Assembly: GCA_009746045.1 (NCBI GenBank)
Contig: RPFO01000392.1
Coordinates: 920,627-984,626 of the forward strand
Source: Mesostigma viride
Taxonomy: Eukaryota > Streptophyta > Mesostigmatophyceae > Mesostigmatales > Mesostigmataceae
Direction: 5' to 3'
DNA length: 64,000 bases
The stretch's first letter is position 1. Each line of letters begins with the position of its first letter. The notes beneath the pieces were generated by a model that was not told where the DNA came from, made no database searches, and saw nothing but the letters and a program-made list of their open reading frames with translations. Positions 42,481-54,500 of this stretch are shown here, one piece after another. A program made the translations under genes and the position numbers.

Positions 42481-43819
42481 GGTGGGCGGGAGGGAGGGAG
42501 GGAGGGAGGGAGGGAGGGAGGGAGGGAGGGAGGGAGGGAGGGAGGGAGGGAGGGAGGGAGGAGGGAGGGAGGATCGAGGGAGGGAGGGAGGGAGGGAGGG
42601 AGGGAGGGAGGGAGGGAGGGAGGGAGGAGGGAGGGAGGGAGGGAGGAGGAGGGAGGGAGGGAGGGAGGGAGGGAGGGAGGGAGGGAGGGAGGGAGGGAGG
42701 GAGGGAGGGAGGGAGGGAGGGAGGGAGGGAGGGAGGGAGGGAGGGAGGGAGGGAGGGAGGGAGGGAGGGAGGAGGGAGGGAGGGAGGGAGGGAGGGAGGA
42801 GGGAGGGAGGGAGGGAGGGAGGGAGGGAGGGAGGGAGGGAGGGAGGGAGGGAGGGAGGGAGGGAGGAGGGAGGGAGGGAGGGAGGGAGGGAGGGAGGGAG
42901 GGAGGGAGGAGGGAGGGAGGGAGGGAGGGAGGGAGGAGGAGGGAGGGAGGAGGGAGGGAGGAGGGAGGGAGGGAGGGAGGGAGGGAGGGAGGGAGGGAGG
43001 AGGGAGGGAGGGAGGGAGGGAGGGAGGAGGGAGGAGGGGAGGGAGGGAGGGAGGGAGGGAGGGGAGGGGAGGGAGGGGAGGGAGGGGAGGGGGAGGGGAG
43101 GGAGGGGAGGGGAGGGGAGGGAGGGGAGGGGAGGGAGGGGAGGGAGGGGAGGGGAGGGGAGAGGGAGGGAGGGGAGGGGAGGGAGGGAGGGAGGGGAGGG
43201 AGGGAGGGGAGGGGAGGGGAGGGGAGGGGAGGGAGGGAGGGAGGGGAGGGAGGGGAGGGGAGGGAGGGGAGGGGAGGGGAGGGAGGGGAGGGAGGGGAGG
43301 GGAGGGGAGGGGAGAGGGAGGGAGGGGAGGGAGGGGAGGGGAGGGGAGGGGAGGGGAGGGGAGGGGAGGGAGGGGAGGGGAGGGGAGGGGAGGGAGGAGG
43401 GAGGGGAGGGAGGGGAGGGAGGGAGGGGAGGGGAGGGGAGGGGAGGGAGGGGAGGGAGGGGAGGGGAGGGGAGGGAGGGGAGGGGAGGGAGGGGAGGGAG
43501 GGGAGGGGAGGGAGGGGAGGGGAGGAGGGGAGGGGAGAGGGAGGGAGGGGAGGGGAGGGAGGGGAGGGGAGGGAGGGGAGGGGAGGGGAGGGGAGGGGAG
43601 GGGAGGGGAGGGAGGGGAGGGAGGGAGGGAGGGGAGGGAGGGGAGGGAGGGAGGAGGGGAGGGAGGGGAGGGGAGGGAGGGAGGAGGGGAGGGAGGGAGG
43701 GAGGGAGGGGAGGGGAGGGGAGGGGAGGGGAGGGGAGGGAGGGGAGGGAGAGGGAGGAGGGAGGGAGGGGAGGGAGGGGAGGGAGGGGAGGGGAGGGGAG
43801 GGGAGGGGAGGGGAGGGGA
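42481..43819. repeat. 1.3-kb (GGGA)n/(GGGGA)n polypurine tract
   Basis: Almost pure GGGA with scattered GGA in the first ~560 bp, then mixed GGGA and GGGGA. All-purine on the plus strand for about 1.3 kb. Long Ser-Pro-Leu or Gly-Arg-Glu open frames on both strands result from the repeat alone and are not genes. Confidence 0.97.
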
Positions 43820-44289
43820 AAGCGGTAAGTTGAGAAGCAACAGAGAAGGGGGGGGGAAGGGAAGGAACGGAGAGGGGTAAGAGAAGGGGTTGTTGGGAGG
43901 GCGCGCGCATTGCTGTCTGCACGTCCTCGGGTTTGCGTCCTATGCTCACGCGCCAAGTGGGTGGCCCGCCGGATAGTGCTCAAAATATGTATATATTTCA
44001 ATACTTCTATGTATGCTATATATATCACAAGTATATCTTACAATATATATAGCACCCACCGTTCCATGCATACCTTGTCTGCAATTGTGCGTGTCGGCGG
44101 CATCACACAAGTGCCAGTGCACGCCAACACGCACATTGCCCGCTCCCAGTCAGGGAACGCGCGCTCCCACCACAGATTGGCCAACACCCATATACACATT
44201 CCAGCACCGAATATTGTTTTCAGCACCCACGCACAGGCACCAGCAGCCATCACAGTTGCAAGCGTTCACGTACGGACGCCAGCACCCAC
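43820..44289 (-). other. Intron or 3' part of the channel gene
   Basis: After the donor at 44,289 on the minus strand I find no exon before the polypurine tract. The piece is moderately AT-rich near 43,980-44,050. Confidence 0.4.
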
Positions 44290-47200
44290 CTCGCGCAGCC
44301 GCACCATCATCATGCCCAGGAACTGGGGGCTGCATCTCCCAAACAAGAAGGAGGCCTTGGACAGCAGCTGCTGGTACTGGAAGCGGGCCACCCGGGTCAA
44401 TATCGTGCTGGGGAGCCCCTTGACAACGCTCGCGTGCTGCTCGCCGTTCTTGTGATACTGTTGCACGTCGCGATGGGGTGAAACAGCATTGCAGACAGTG
44501 TCATTGGTCCACTGGGTACTGTTGTTGCTGCTATGGGGTTCATGGCTACCTGGTGTGCTGCTCGCTGTTCTTGTAATACAGTTGGACTTTTTGCGACCGG
44601 GGGGGCAGCGTTAGAAGTATACAGAGCGACCGACAATCACGTGGTGGCGTCGGGCGTTCTTTACTCTTTGCTCACTATTCAGGTGTTGCTCGCTATTCAT
44701 GTGGTAGTGGCGCCCATCACAACAGGTGAAGCGATGGAGAAATACTAGGAGGCCACTGGGTATGGTTGTTCGTGGCTAACTTGGACGCTCTTGTCACTCT
44801 TTTGTTAGTGTCGGATGTCACAGTAAGCACAGTAGCTATTTCAATACTACTAAACGTCACATTATCCATGGCAGTGGGTGCACTGGCCTTTACTGGGGCG
44901 ACGATCCTGTTATCTCTTCCTTCCTTCACTTCCCAGCACACCCACCTGGAACTCGAAGTACCGCGACACGCTGTCCCTGAGCCGCTGCGGTAACTGCCGC
45001 GTGTGACAGTAGTGATCCACCGCACGCATGCGCATGCGGTGAGCCTCCTCGTGGGGGTCCTTCTTGACCAGGTAGTGGAAGATGGTACCCAGGATGTAAC
45101 TGTACAGGACGACCTGCAGGAAGATGACAATGATGCTGCAAAGGCGGTTGCAAGAACAAAAAAGAGAGAGAGGGAAAACGAAAAAAGGAACAAAAATGAG
45201 TTGGCTGCCAGAATTAAAAGATAGGATGTGGCAGTGGGGTGCAGCGGGTGGATTAAGGAGAGGGGGAAGGGGAGGGAAGAGGGAGAAGAGGAGACGGGGA
45301 GGGGTGTGGGGTGGGTAAGAGTGGACAGGGGGAAAATGCATAGAGTGGACATGTTACCATCAGAAAAAAATCACGTTACGTCACCTTACTCTCAGGAGAA
45401 TAATTCAGCTCAGAATGGACATGTTACCATCAGAAAACTGCTCAATGCGAAGTAGTTAGTGACTATCTGCAAATTATAGGACGGCCAATTATAGAATGGG
45501 CATGCACCTATCAGTAAACATTGCTATCCTCATACTAGCGAAAGGTAATGATGCACCAAGCGCCAGACCGAAGCATAGCATGCAGTATGGTGTTTATCAT
45601 ACAGAGTGTAGGTTAGTAACGCATGACCAGATGATGGCATGCAGTATGGTGTTTATCATACAGAGTGTAGGCCAGTAATGCATGACCAGGTGATGGCATG
45701 CAGTATGGTCTTTATCATACAGAGTGTAGGCTAGTAATGCATGACCAGATGATGGCATGCAGTATGGTCTTTATCATACAGAGTGTAGGCTAGTAATGCA
45801 TGACCAGATGATAGCATAGCGTACTACTGTTGTATATATACATATCTTATATACATAGTGTAGGATAATAATGCACAACCAGATGACAGCATAACTGGCG
45901 AGCGCACTCTTGATCCACTCGGTCTGCTCACCCGAGGACATCAAATAGAACAAACATGTAGACATCCAATCCTTTGAACAGACTGCATCCTGGACGCGTT
46001 ATCTGGCGTGCAAATCAACCCACTCGGTGTGCACACCCATGTTCATGGACACTGTAAAGTGTATCCACATGACACTTCTTGAAAAATAAGTAGACGCGTT
46101 TTCTGGCGAGTAACTTGATCCCCTCCTGGACACCGATGTAATGAATACAGCACCATTATTGCAGATGCGATTGACAGATAAGAGGGCAGTACCTTGCGAG
46201 CATCTCGACCCACTCGGTATGCACGATGATCTCGAACCCGAGGTTGCTGACTGCGTTGAAGCCCTTGTAGATGATGAGGACGTACTTCTCCAAGTTATCT
46301 GCAGTGTCCTCCTCATACCCGGTCCGGCCGATGCGCTCCCATTGGCCGATCCATGTGCTACGATTGAAGCCGTTCAGCCGCGCCAGCAGGTAGTAGAGGC
46401 AGCCGACCCAGTGGGCCGCGCCTGCCGTGGGGGAAGGCAGGGCGTGCAGGAGATGTCTAAAAATATATCAGCAATGCTGTGGAGAATACTCGAAAACTCC
46501 TAGAGCTGTTTAATTTGAAATTTTCGAGTGGGCCGCTCGCATCTTGAATGAGGTAGAAAACTGATACATTGACATATATTTTGATAATATGCGACTATGC
46601 GTGAAAGCTTGCACGCATGCAAGAAGGCATGTCATGGCAGGAAGATGCTTGGGGGGCACCTAGGCTGCTGTCTTAGCCTTCAATTTTCTTCTGGCCCCTA
46701 GGGTCTAGAAGGTACCTTTACCAGCCTCAGACACTTTGGGTGGTTATGATTGACTACAGGAAAATTTATACAAGGGCAGCAACATAGCGACGGTAGTAGT
46801 GAGAGCAGAACATGGCACATAGCGAAAATTCCCTTAACTGTGGAAGCCCATGCAGGCTTCCATGTATCTCTCAGTTCCCCTACCCGTTCTGCTGTACTGT
46901 GGCGGGCATTGGTAAAGACATGCATAACCCGAGGAGGAGGAGGAGGAGGAGGAGGAGGAGGAGGAGGAGGAGGAGGAGGAGGAGGAGGAGGAGGAGGAGG
47001 AGGAGGAGGAGGAGGAGGAGGAGGAGGAGGAGGAGGAGGAGGAGGAGGAGGAGGAGGAGGAGGAGGAGGAGGAGGAGGAGGAGGAGGAGGAGGAGGAGGA
47101 GGAGGAGGAGGAGGAGGAGGAGGAGGAGGAGGTAAAAACAGAAACCCTAACTGCTACTTAACCATCGGTTGAGACTTGGGTAAACCCATGCTGTTCACAA

Positions 47201-50200
47201 CCCCCCAGCTGTTATTAATGGTCTAACGAACTAGTTAACGTTGGGGTGGCCGAGTAGCCAATGTCCCGGGGGCGTGTCTGTAAAAGCTGATATCCGGGGA
47301 GGTATGAAGATATACTATGATATGAGACTATACGAGATAAAACTACTACTACTACTATGTAAATAGCTTACTTCATGGGGTTTCTCATGCAGCGGTGGGT
47401 GTCATGGAACCACGCCTTAGTTAACGCAGTCATGGAGGGGTGCCTGAGTAGTCAACATCATGGACAACTGCATGATAAGCTGCTTACACTAGCAGATATG
47501 ACATAAAGACATCCCCTTCCCCTTTCATGTGTGTGCAACATGACGGACAGGGCTCGCCTGGCAAAGCTAGAGCATGGAGCCCACTGGTCACTATGCTGGC
47601 TACTATAACTGTTGGGCGGTTGCCGTGCAAAGCCGTAGTGCATCGCCACCGATCGGTGTGGTGCTCATCGCGATCGCGTACCGTAGACGAGCAGCGTGAA
47701 CTTGTAGAGTGCCAGGTGGCGCACCTGCGGGGAGGCAATGCAAGGATGGAGGCCGAAGGTACGGCGGGGGGCATCAAAGTGAGGGCTAAATAGATAGGAG
47801 GGGGGGGCATTAACATGGGGCTTAATCAGGAGGGGGCCTTTCACAGGGGGCTAAGTCAGGGGGAGCATTGAACAGGGGGCTACATCAGGGGGCGGGGGGG
47901 GGGGCATGGACAGGTGAGCAGGCCATGGTTTGAAGTGGGAACGTGACAAAAAAGCTAGGATCGTTAGATAAGAGGTGAGCTTCTTTTTGCTCACAGAGGC
48001 GAATCAAAGGATGTGGACAAGGCTATTGCAATTCATGAACGAACTGTGGTGCTGTAAAAAAGACTAAATGTAGGTGATTTGTGCATCCTCTAAGGCTTTC
48101 TTGGATGTGTCATGCAGGGTTTATGAATAAACAGATTAAGAGATGTGGATGGTACAGCACAATGAGGACGATCAAAGCAGTCATCATAAAAATAATAGCT
48201 AACCTAGCGTGCCAAGTTGCTTGCTGCAGTTGATGTCTTTGCATCCGAGACGACCCGTGCTCCGCCACATGCTGCCTACATACCACGGAGACAACCAGGC
48301 AAATAGTCACATTCAGCATGGACGTCACAGTCCATCGCACGGGGGCATACCAACACCGCTTGGATACCCTGCACATAGTCTATACACAGACTAGTTTATA
48401 TTGCTCACATGCAAACGAGTATTCATAGCCAGAATGATCGCCCATAGAGCCCATACATAGAGAAATCCAGCCCATATATAGCACACAAGTAGCCTGCGTG
48501 TGCTTCTATATGTTTGCACTCACATTGACGTGGACATCACGCTCCATCATGCGGAAGAAGCCTGCGCGAACGGCACGACGAAAACCAAGGGAGTTGGAAC
48601 AGGAGCAGGAAGATGCATGAGATATAGAGAAGGGCTGTGAGGAAGGGATAAGTGGAATAGGAGCAGGCAGATACAAAATACATAGGGAATAGGATGGAGG
48701 GATATGTTAATTCCTTGATATTTCATAATAAACGAACGCAGTTTCCCACCTCGCAGCTGGTATAGTACGGCACAGGCCCCTACCTTTGCTATCTACTAAT
48801 CATTCGTCTACCTTGCAGCTGGATTCGTTCCATGAAGGTCCCTACCTTTTCTATCTATAATAATAAGCGGTCTACCATGCAGCTGGCTTAGTACCACCCA
48901 GGTTCCTATCATTGCAGGCATACCAACAACTTCCGAGCCTCGTCGTCAGCCGGATGATCCATCGCACGCCTTTTATTGCCGGCACATGATCAACGAGCAG
49001 GCCTCGTACCTTGCAGGCGGATGATCCGGGACAGCCGCGGCAGGGTGATCAGGGTGTACGCCAGGGGCCCCACGCCAGCGGCATACGCGATGTACATGGG
49101 GACGAGGGCCAGCATGTCGGCGTAGAACTGGCCCCGGATGCGGTTTGCTGAGATCCACTCGACCGAGGGTGCCATATACCGCCGGCTGCCAGGTGTCGTG
49201 CCAGGACAGATTGAAAAAGAGATAGGGGCCAGATCCAAGACATGTCAGGAAAGTGGGAAGTCATCCCTCAAAAGGACCCAAAACAGGTCCATTGGGATGG
49301 TATGAGGAGCTTGCTTGACTTAGTATGGTGAGAGTGCTTGGCACAGAGAGTGGAGGGTGATTTGGATCATTAGTGGAGGGTGCGTAAGATAGTTAGTGCA
49401 GGATGCTTGGGATAGTAAGTGGAGAGTGCTTGGGATAGTGACAAACGCTAGACCTTTCCACCAAAACTTTGCACAAAACCTTTGCACGAATAGATGACCT
49501 CAGCCAGCACCGCCGACGACATCACCCCACTTACCAGATACCTCTTTGAATTCTTCGTGAGCACTCGCCCCATGTCTCTGAGAATAGTAGAATAAAAATT
49601 TGGCGTACACCATATTTCCCTTGATTCCATTCTCCCTTATTCTAATTAGCGCTTGCCCTATGTCTCCGGAAACCTACCAAACATCACTCACCAGATGTCC
49701 CTGTGCTTGTTCATGAGCACGCCAAACTCGTTGTAGTAGGCCGTGTTGCACAGGATGAGCATGTCCACCAAGAACAGCGCATCGACCGCCGCCTCAATCG
49801 GCATGGACGTGGACGCGTAGCGACCGAGCGCCACGCGGAAGGGGAACGCCTGCGCGACGCCAGGTGGCAGGTGACAGGTGGCAGGTGGTGGGTGGCAGGT
49901 GACAGATGTCAGCAAACGGGCGCGGTGGTGCCATCAGCAGCGCCGTGAAGTCATGGGTGCTTAGGCTTGGGGTTGTCTATCCCTGCGCCACAGGGGTCAT
50001 ATTCTTCACTAGCTCTAGGCAGTCATGGTTATCCCTTGGGAAGGGATGGCAGTAGGTAGTTTCCATTCCATTAGTTGAACTCAAGCTCGTAGCTGAGTAA
50101 CCTACACCTTGGCAAGGCAAGGCACGGGGGTTGAGCTGTGAAAATGTTGACGGGGTGCCGATGAAGGACCCATGGGGTTTACTTCATGGTGATGTCGTCA

Positions 50201-51474
50201 GCAGAAAGTTGCAGCAAGTCCAAGTGGCGATAGAATAAATTAGACACATCAACAATAAATACCGGAGCCGTGACTGGGTGGCAACCGAGTCCATGGGCAC
50301 AACGATGCTGTCCACGCTCCATGCCGTGCGGTAATATCGTCACTAGGGCACTTACTATTACTAGGCTTCACGAGGGTTACTAATACTGGGCTTGAGATCC
50401 CTCTTGACAAGGTGAGACGCCTTGAGGAGTGAGATCCCTCGTGTGAAGGGTGTAAGCGGGTTGGGTTGTGAAAACGTTGGTCGAGTTTCCGATGGCTCCA
50501 TTACAAGCCCTGCGGCAGTACGCGCAAGCCACCTGCCCCCGTCAGGTGCTACGTAAACCCCGTGTCCTGACCGAAGACGATTATTGGTAAGAACATCTAG
50601 TCTAGCTTGTTCCTCTCTGAGGAGGAACTGGAATGTGGTTGCGTTGAGTATGGCAGTAGTTACGAAAGTAGTCGTTAACCCAAACATAGCATATAATGTT
50701 CAGAGAAAAAACAAAGTAGTTAGGTTAGTATTCTCAGAGCATCCTCTGGGCGGACTACACCATGGTTGCCTGCGCGGTGCAGTTAACTCATGGCCATGGT
50801 AGACGCCACCAGGTCTCGTGGGGACATTGTCTCCCAAGGTGTCCGGAGGTAAAGGATTTCTTTCAAGGTGTGGGGGGGTAGGGATGCTGCCCCATTATGA
50901 GGTCTCTGATGGCACTGTGACTTGTGCAGCGAAGTTATTATGAATTGAATAGTTGACGATATCATCATATGCGGGAAAGCTACTCATCATTGACTCCCTC
51001 CCTTTATTCAGAATGTCATGGCCCTCATGACCACAGCACAAGTATGTAAACAAGTTGTAAGGAGGCCGCAGCAACTTGACTCAAGGTTGACATAGTAACG
51101 CCTTGCCCTCTAGCATGCTATGTGGCTCTCCCAATGGAGGTGCGTGAATGAATAACAGCATGCCATGTGGCATACGGCACGGCACTTACCCACGTCTCGT
51201 GTGTCAGCATCAGCAGCACGAACATCGACCAGCGCTTGGCGAACGGGGAATCCTGAGGGATGTGACAGGCATGATTAAGTCGTGGGGGTGCCAGGTGTGA
51301 CAATGATGATCAGGAGAAGGAGGAGGAGGAGGAGGAGGAGGAGGAGGAGGAGGGAGGAGGAGGAGGAGGAGGAGGAGGAGGAGGAGGAGGAGGAGGAGGA
51401 GGAGGAGGAGGAGGAGGAGGAGGAGGAGGAGGAGGAGGAGGAGGAGGAGGAGGAGGAGGAGAAGGAGGGGGGGG

Positions 51475-51509
<35 letters not shown>

Positions 51510-51528
51510 GAGAAGGAGGGGGGGGGGG

Positions 51529-51563
<35 letters not shown>

Positions 51564-54500
51564 GAGGAGGAGGAGGAGGAGGAGGAGGAGGAGGAGGAGG
51601 AGGAGGAGAGGAGGAGGAGGAGGAGGAGGAGGAGAGGAGGAGGAGGAGGAGGAGGAGGAGGAGGAGGAGGAGGAGGAGGAGGAGGAGGAGGAGGGGGGAG
51701 GGGGGGGGGGGGGGGGTAAGAGGAGGAGGAGGGGTCACCGGAGGTATGCGTAGGACTTCAAACAACCATAGCCAAGTACTATTTGCTATTACATTTCCCT
51801 TGTTCATGTTACTATCACCATATTGGGTATAACCTGCCATTACTCCTTATTATTAGCGCACGTGACCGCATCGCGCGGGTACCAATAAAGAGACTTTTAC
51901 ACCCTTCACACCCGAGATAGCAAATATACACCAGTGCAGCTAACGGTCCGAATCCCCCCCCACCTTAGCAGAAACACTGGTACACACTAGATAACGCCCA
52001 TGGGGAAATCAATCAGATCGCACGACCGCGTTCCGCGGGGGTACAAATAGAGGAACCATCAACACCCTGTACACATCGGAAAGGAGGGAGGGCGCCCTCT
52101 TAGTAGCTCGCTAGCCACGGGGTACAAAGTTTTGAGTACACTAGGAACTCGGCTTTGAGAATGGGTGAGAAATGGTGAGAAAAAGGGTGAGAAAGGTGAG
52201 AAAAAGGGTGAGAAATGGGTGAGAATGGGTGAGAAAGGTGAGAAAAAAGGGTGAGAATGGGGTGAGAATGGGTGAGAAAACACGTTTCTCACCCGGGTGA
52301 GATTGCCCCAAAAAGGTGAAAAAAGGGGAAAAACGTGAGAAAAATCTCAAAAAACAGGACGTGAGATAAGTGAGAAAAACGGGAGGTGTGAAACGTGAGA
52401 AAAGTGAGAAAATCAGGACGTGAGAAAAGTGAGAAAAGTGAGAAAAACAGGACGTGAGAAAAGTGAGAAAAGTGAGAAAACACAGCGCTGAAAAACACAC
52501 CCATAATGCAATATGCTGGCAGCAGACACATGCATGCAGTGCCAGTAACAACCGCTGTTCAAAACAGCACGAACAATAATGATTTTTTCATTAAATGTTT
52601 GAATAATTTTAATGTTTACAGCTGCAAGAACCCATTGATTCAACTATTCAACACTGTTATGGCGTTATGTACATCTTCGGCATTCAAATATGCCTTTTCA
52701 ACACAGTCTGTTATGGCGTTATGACATCTTCGGCATTCAATGCCTGTTCAACACAGTCTGTTATGGCGTTATGACATCTTCCGCATTCAATGCCTATCAT
52801 CAAATACTATATGGTAGCTAGCTAACAAAGCGGGCCGGTCGACAGGGCGTCACATGCTGACTTGAAAGTGGAACCGCTTGCATTTTACTCTCGTGGTCCC
52901 TGCAAGAAATAAAGCAAACCGACACAATATACGCAAGAGGAAAAGAAATCAGATCCTTGACATAGATGTAAGCGTTCTACAAGGAAGAGCTCACCAGCAC
53001 CTAACGGTCCATGCAGCAAATGTGTAGAACCCAACACTCACTCTTATGGCAAAGCAGCCCCATGTGGCAAGGCAGCACCATACACATGAATCACACCATG
53101 CGCCAGATGTCACACGAGCAAGGCACAACGTTGTCGTCGGATCAGAAAGCAACAAGCGTGAAAACGCTAGCGGCCCAAATCTGAGATTCCGCGGAACACA
53201 GAAAATAAGAAAGCTCAGAAGCTACCAGCAAGGGATCGAACATATGACCTTTGGCATGATTTCGCGGCTGTGTGAGTCTCCTGATCCGAAGGCATCTCAC
53301 GTAATGAACGTTTCGAAACAGCCAAACTGCGGAAAATCTCTTACCGGAGAGAGTTGCCAATATCAAGGAGACAACCAGCGCAGGCCAGAAATCGGGAGAA
53401 TCCGGACCATGGTAGCTCGAGCCTGCCGTTATCTTGTCCGCGTTTTCGAGTCGTGCAGGATTATGAATATGAATGGAGATGGAAATGTGTAGCCTTGTGC
53501 ATTGAAATTACGGCTGGCTGACGTGAAGAGCGACTACATGACCTACTCGGTGGGTCCGGAAACGGCTTGCTTGATTGTGTTTCATCGTGGGCAACGAGTC
53601 CAACAACTACTTTCTCTGGGCGGCAAACTGCGGCAAATTGAACGCAAACCTCATCATGAAATCTTGACCGTCGAAATGTAACAATCCGACGACGTATGCA
53701 GTATGCCGCGTTATTTTCTGTTGCGGGAGAGCCGTTGGGCCGGTTCCCGACGCGGGCGACCAGTGGTTTGCGTTAAGTTAACTTAGCTGAAGTTCCCCAA
53801 GCCGCATGATGGCTCTCATCGACGGCCTCAGTCTATTGACGCGTCGGCCCGATTTTGGCGGCACCCAATTTGACCCCAACGGCACCTACCGACAAAGGGC
53901 ATACGTACGTTTCACGCGCACCACGACCTTCGAGCTCTGCTATGGCGGTGGTGCCGTGGGGCCCGCATCAGACTGCGGGCCCTTATCTGCTTTGGCGGTG
54001 CTGCCGTTGGGCCCGCATCAGAATTCAGGCCCTTTATGCATGCGGGCCATTAATGCATGTTACTTTTTTAGTCTTCTGCATACAAATATGAAGCAATGAG
54101 GTCGTGTCCTCTGGATTTTTGCACTGCAAATGGCATTTGCACCGTGTGCAGTTCCTGGACGTTTGGAAACATGCATGATGGCATGTGGCTAATGTAATGA
54201 CTGACTAGCTAGACCGTTTCAGTGGTTTTTCATTTGCGGGTATTTCCTCGTAAATGGTGGGAAAGCGATCGCAGCAATGGTTCTCACCACTAGACACTCC
54301 CGGCCAGTGAAGCTCGAAAAACACGCCCTGATCAAGCAAGCTGTTTCCGGCCCCACTGTATAGGTCATCTTACAGTCGCTCTTTGCGTAAGCCAGCCATA
54401 ATTTCAATGAACAAGGCTACACATTTGCATACTCTTTGCTTGGTTATCGGTGTGCCTTTGTTTGGATGCAGGGGGGATCGCTGTGCTGACACAACGCGCC

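Noticed and set aside
42143-44028. Open frames of 450-590 codons over the GGGA tract on both strands
   Set aside because: They consist of Gly-Arg-Glu or Ser-Pro-Leu repeats produced by the microsatellite in every frame; no non-repeat domain is attached.
46750-47172. Poly-Gly and poly-Arg frames
   Set aside because: Translation of the GGA repeat only; it lies in a channel intron.
48110-48376. Hydrophobic minus-strand frame (VTICLVVSV) as an S5 exon of the channel
   Set aside because: Exons 48,561-48,524 and 47,724-47,682 join in phase and already give a good S5; the candidate has no clean acceptor.
51282-51840. Poly-Glu and poly-Pro frames
   Set aside because: Translation of the GGA/poly-G tract; no coding context.
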